Origin: DASVEE01 sp036399695
Lineage (GTDB): Bacteria; Acidobacteriota; Thermoanaerobaculia; Gp7-AA8
Assembly: GCA_036399695.1 (NCBI GenBank)
Contig: DASWMP010000224.1
Coordinates: forward strand, 1 to 14,807
Direction: 5' to 3'
Length of the DNA: 14,807 bases
The notes under the pieces are model-generated. The model did no database searches. It was not told the DNA's origin and saw nothing but the letters and a program-made list of their open reading frames with translations. The translations under genes were made by a program, and so were the position numbers. Shown here piece by piece: positions 14,247-14,807 of the stretch; position 1 is the first letter of the stretch; the number at the start of each line of letters is the position of its first letter.

Positions 14247-14780
14247 ATGCAGGTCGGAAGAAACGAAAAGTGCCCGTGCGGAAGCGGGAAAAAGTACAAG
14301 AACTGCCACGCGGACCAGGCGCAGCATCCCGCCCCGCGAGGCCTGATTTACCTCGGCCTGGCGATCGCCGCCGTCGCGGCGCTGGGCATCGTGCCGGCGC
14401 TGATGAAAGACCGTAAGCCGCCGCGCCGCGCAGCGGTCGACGCTCCGGCCGGAGCGGTTCCCGCTGCCGGCTCAACAGCCACCGCTACGCCAGGCTCCCC
14501 GCAGCCCGGCCCGGCGCCCGCGGGGAAGGTGTGGTCGGTGGAGCACGGCCACTGGCACGATCAGCCGCCGCAGGGCGCACCGTCCGCGTCGTCGATCAGG
14601 ATCGACGGTCTCCCGACCGCCGCTCCCGCTCCCGGCGTAGCGCCGATGGTCGCGACCACGACCTCCCCCGCGCAGTCCGACATCCCCAAGACCCTCACGC
14701 CCCAGCCGCCGGGTGAAGTGCCGGCGGGCAAAGTCTGGTCCCCCGAACACGGCCACTGGCACGACGCGCCCAAGCCGTAA
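14247..14780 (+). CDS. Membrane-anchored SEC-C protein with twin HGHWHD motifs
   Basis: A 177-aa protein I cannot name. It starts with a SEC-C zinc motif, RNEKCPCGSGKKYKNCH (5-21; ligands C9, C11, C20 and C/H21), the motif found at the SecA C-terminus where it binds Zn and SecB or ribosomes. One hydrophobic segment (about 32-52) follows, then a long proline/alanine-rich linker holding two copies of the motif PAGKVWS-x-EHGHWHD (91-105 and 159-173, differing only V/P). The histidine-rich copies could bind metal. With N-in topology the SEC-C finger would be cytosolic and the HGHWHD repeats outside. GGAGG lies five bases before ATG 14247. It is probably co-transcribed with the M28 gene. Function unknown. 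Confidence 0.85.
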   Translation: MQVGRNEKCPCGSGKKYKNCHADQAQHPAPRGLIYLGLAIAAVAALGIVPALMKDRKPPRRAAVDAPAGAVPAAGSTATATPGSPQPGPAPAGKVWSVEHGHWHDQPPQGAPSASSIRIDGLPTAAPAPGVAPMVATTTSPAQSDIPKTLTPQPPGEVPAGKVWSPEHGHWHDAPKP

Positions 14781-14807
14781 TCTCGGAGTGCGGTGGCGAA
14801 CGCCACC
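14781..14807 (+). repeat. 20-nt element at window end, start of a dispersed repeat
   Basis: Bases 14781-14800 begin directly after the TAA of the SEC-C gene and are the exact inverted copy of 306-325. Bases 14792-14807 form a perfect 7-bp stem (GGTGGCG with CGCCACC) around AA. The element is cut by the window end and may continue like the arm of the repeat at 5301. Confidence 0.65.

Noticed and set aside
14792..14807. Terminator after the SEC-C gene
   Set aside because: A 7-bp stem with a 2-nt loop is visible but the window ends before any U-run could be seen, and the sequence belongs to a dispersed repeat.

Overview
The window is GC-rich, densely coding chromosomal DNA from a bacterium. The gene set (LTA4H-like M1 aminopeptidase, OPT transporter, secreted M28 carboxypeptidase-Q-like peptidase, bactofilin, split MacAB-like efflux module, SEC-C protein) and the style of its intergenic repeats suggest Acidobacteriota or a similar GC-rich environmental phylum. 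This placement is an inference. There is no rRNA, tRNA, integrase, transposase or CRISPR array, so it reads as ordinary chromosome with unusually repeat-filled gaps.

Layout: 1-351 is gene-free and holds a hairpin repeat in two direct copies and one inverted copy. A small unknown gene (352-591, minus) diverges from a peptide-use operon: cytosolic M1 aminopeptidase (640-2406) and OPT oligopeptide transporter (2406-4400), overlapping by one base. A 1.24-kb gap (4401-5638) holds a heptamer hairpin, a 21-nt tandem array that reverses orientation at a dyad near 4825, and a 134-bp inverted repeat. Then come an ArsR-type regulator (5639-6031) and an arylamine N-acetyltransferase (6148-6861). Convergent to these, on the minus strand, is a three-gene efflux operon: lipoprotein adaptor (10274-9012), ABC ATPase (9011-8259), FtsX/MacB-type permease (8095-6866). 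On the plus strand follow a bactofilin (10560-10991), an aldehyde dehydrogenase (11083-12621), an exported M28 peptidase (12839-14230) and a membrane-anchored SEC-C protein (14247-14780).

How the genes work together: the OPT carrier could import oligopeptides that the M1 enzyme trims in the cytosol, while the M28 enzyme works outside the cytoplasm. The window therefore leans toward peptide scavenging. The ABC module probably exports a small molecule, peptide or lipid.

The main unexplained signal is not a gene. Every intergenic gap of about 90 nt or more between recognised genes carries short arrays stepping by exactly 7 nt (GTTGTCC, GTTGGCG/A, CCAACAA, GGTTTTT, CCGCCTC/CCGGGCC, CCGACCA types), often as two inverted arms. 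The word changes from gap to gap but its length stays at seven. A 9-bp-stem hairpin repeat from the left edge also occurs in frame inside the aminopeptidase gene with a compensatory base-pair change.
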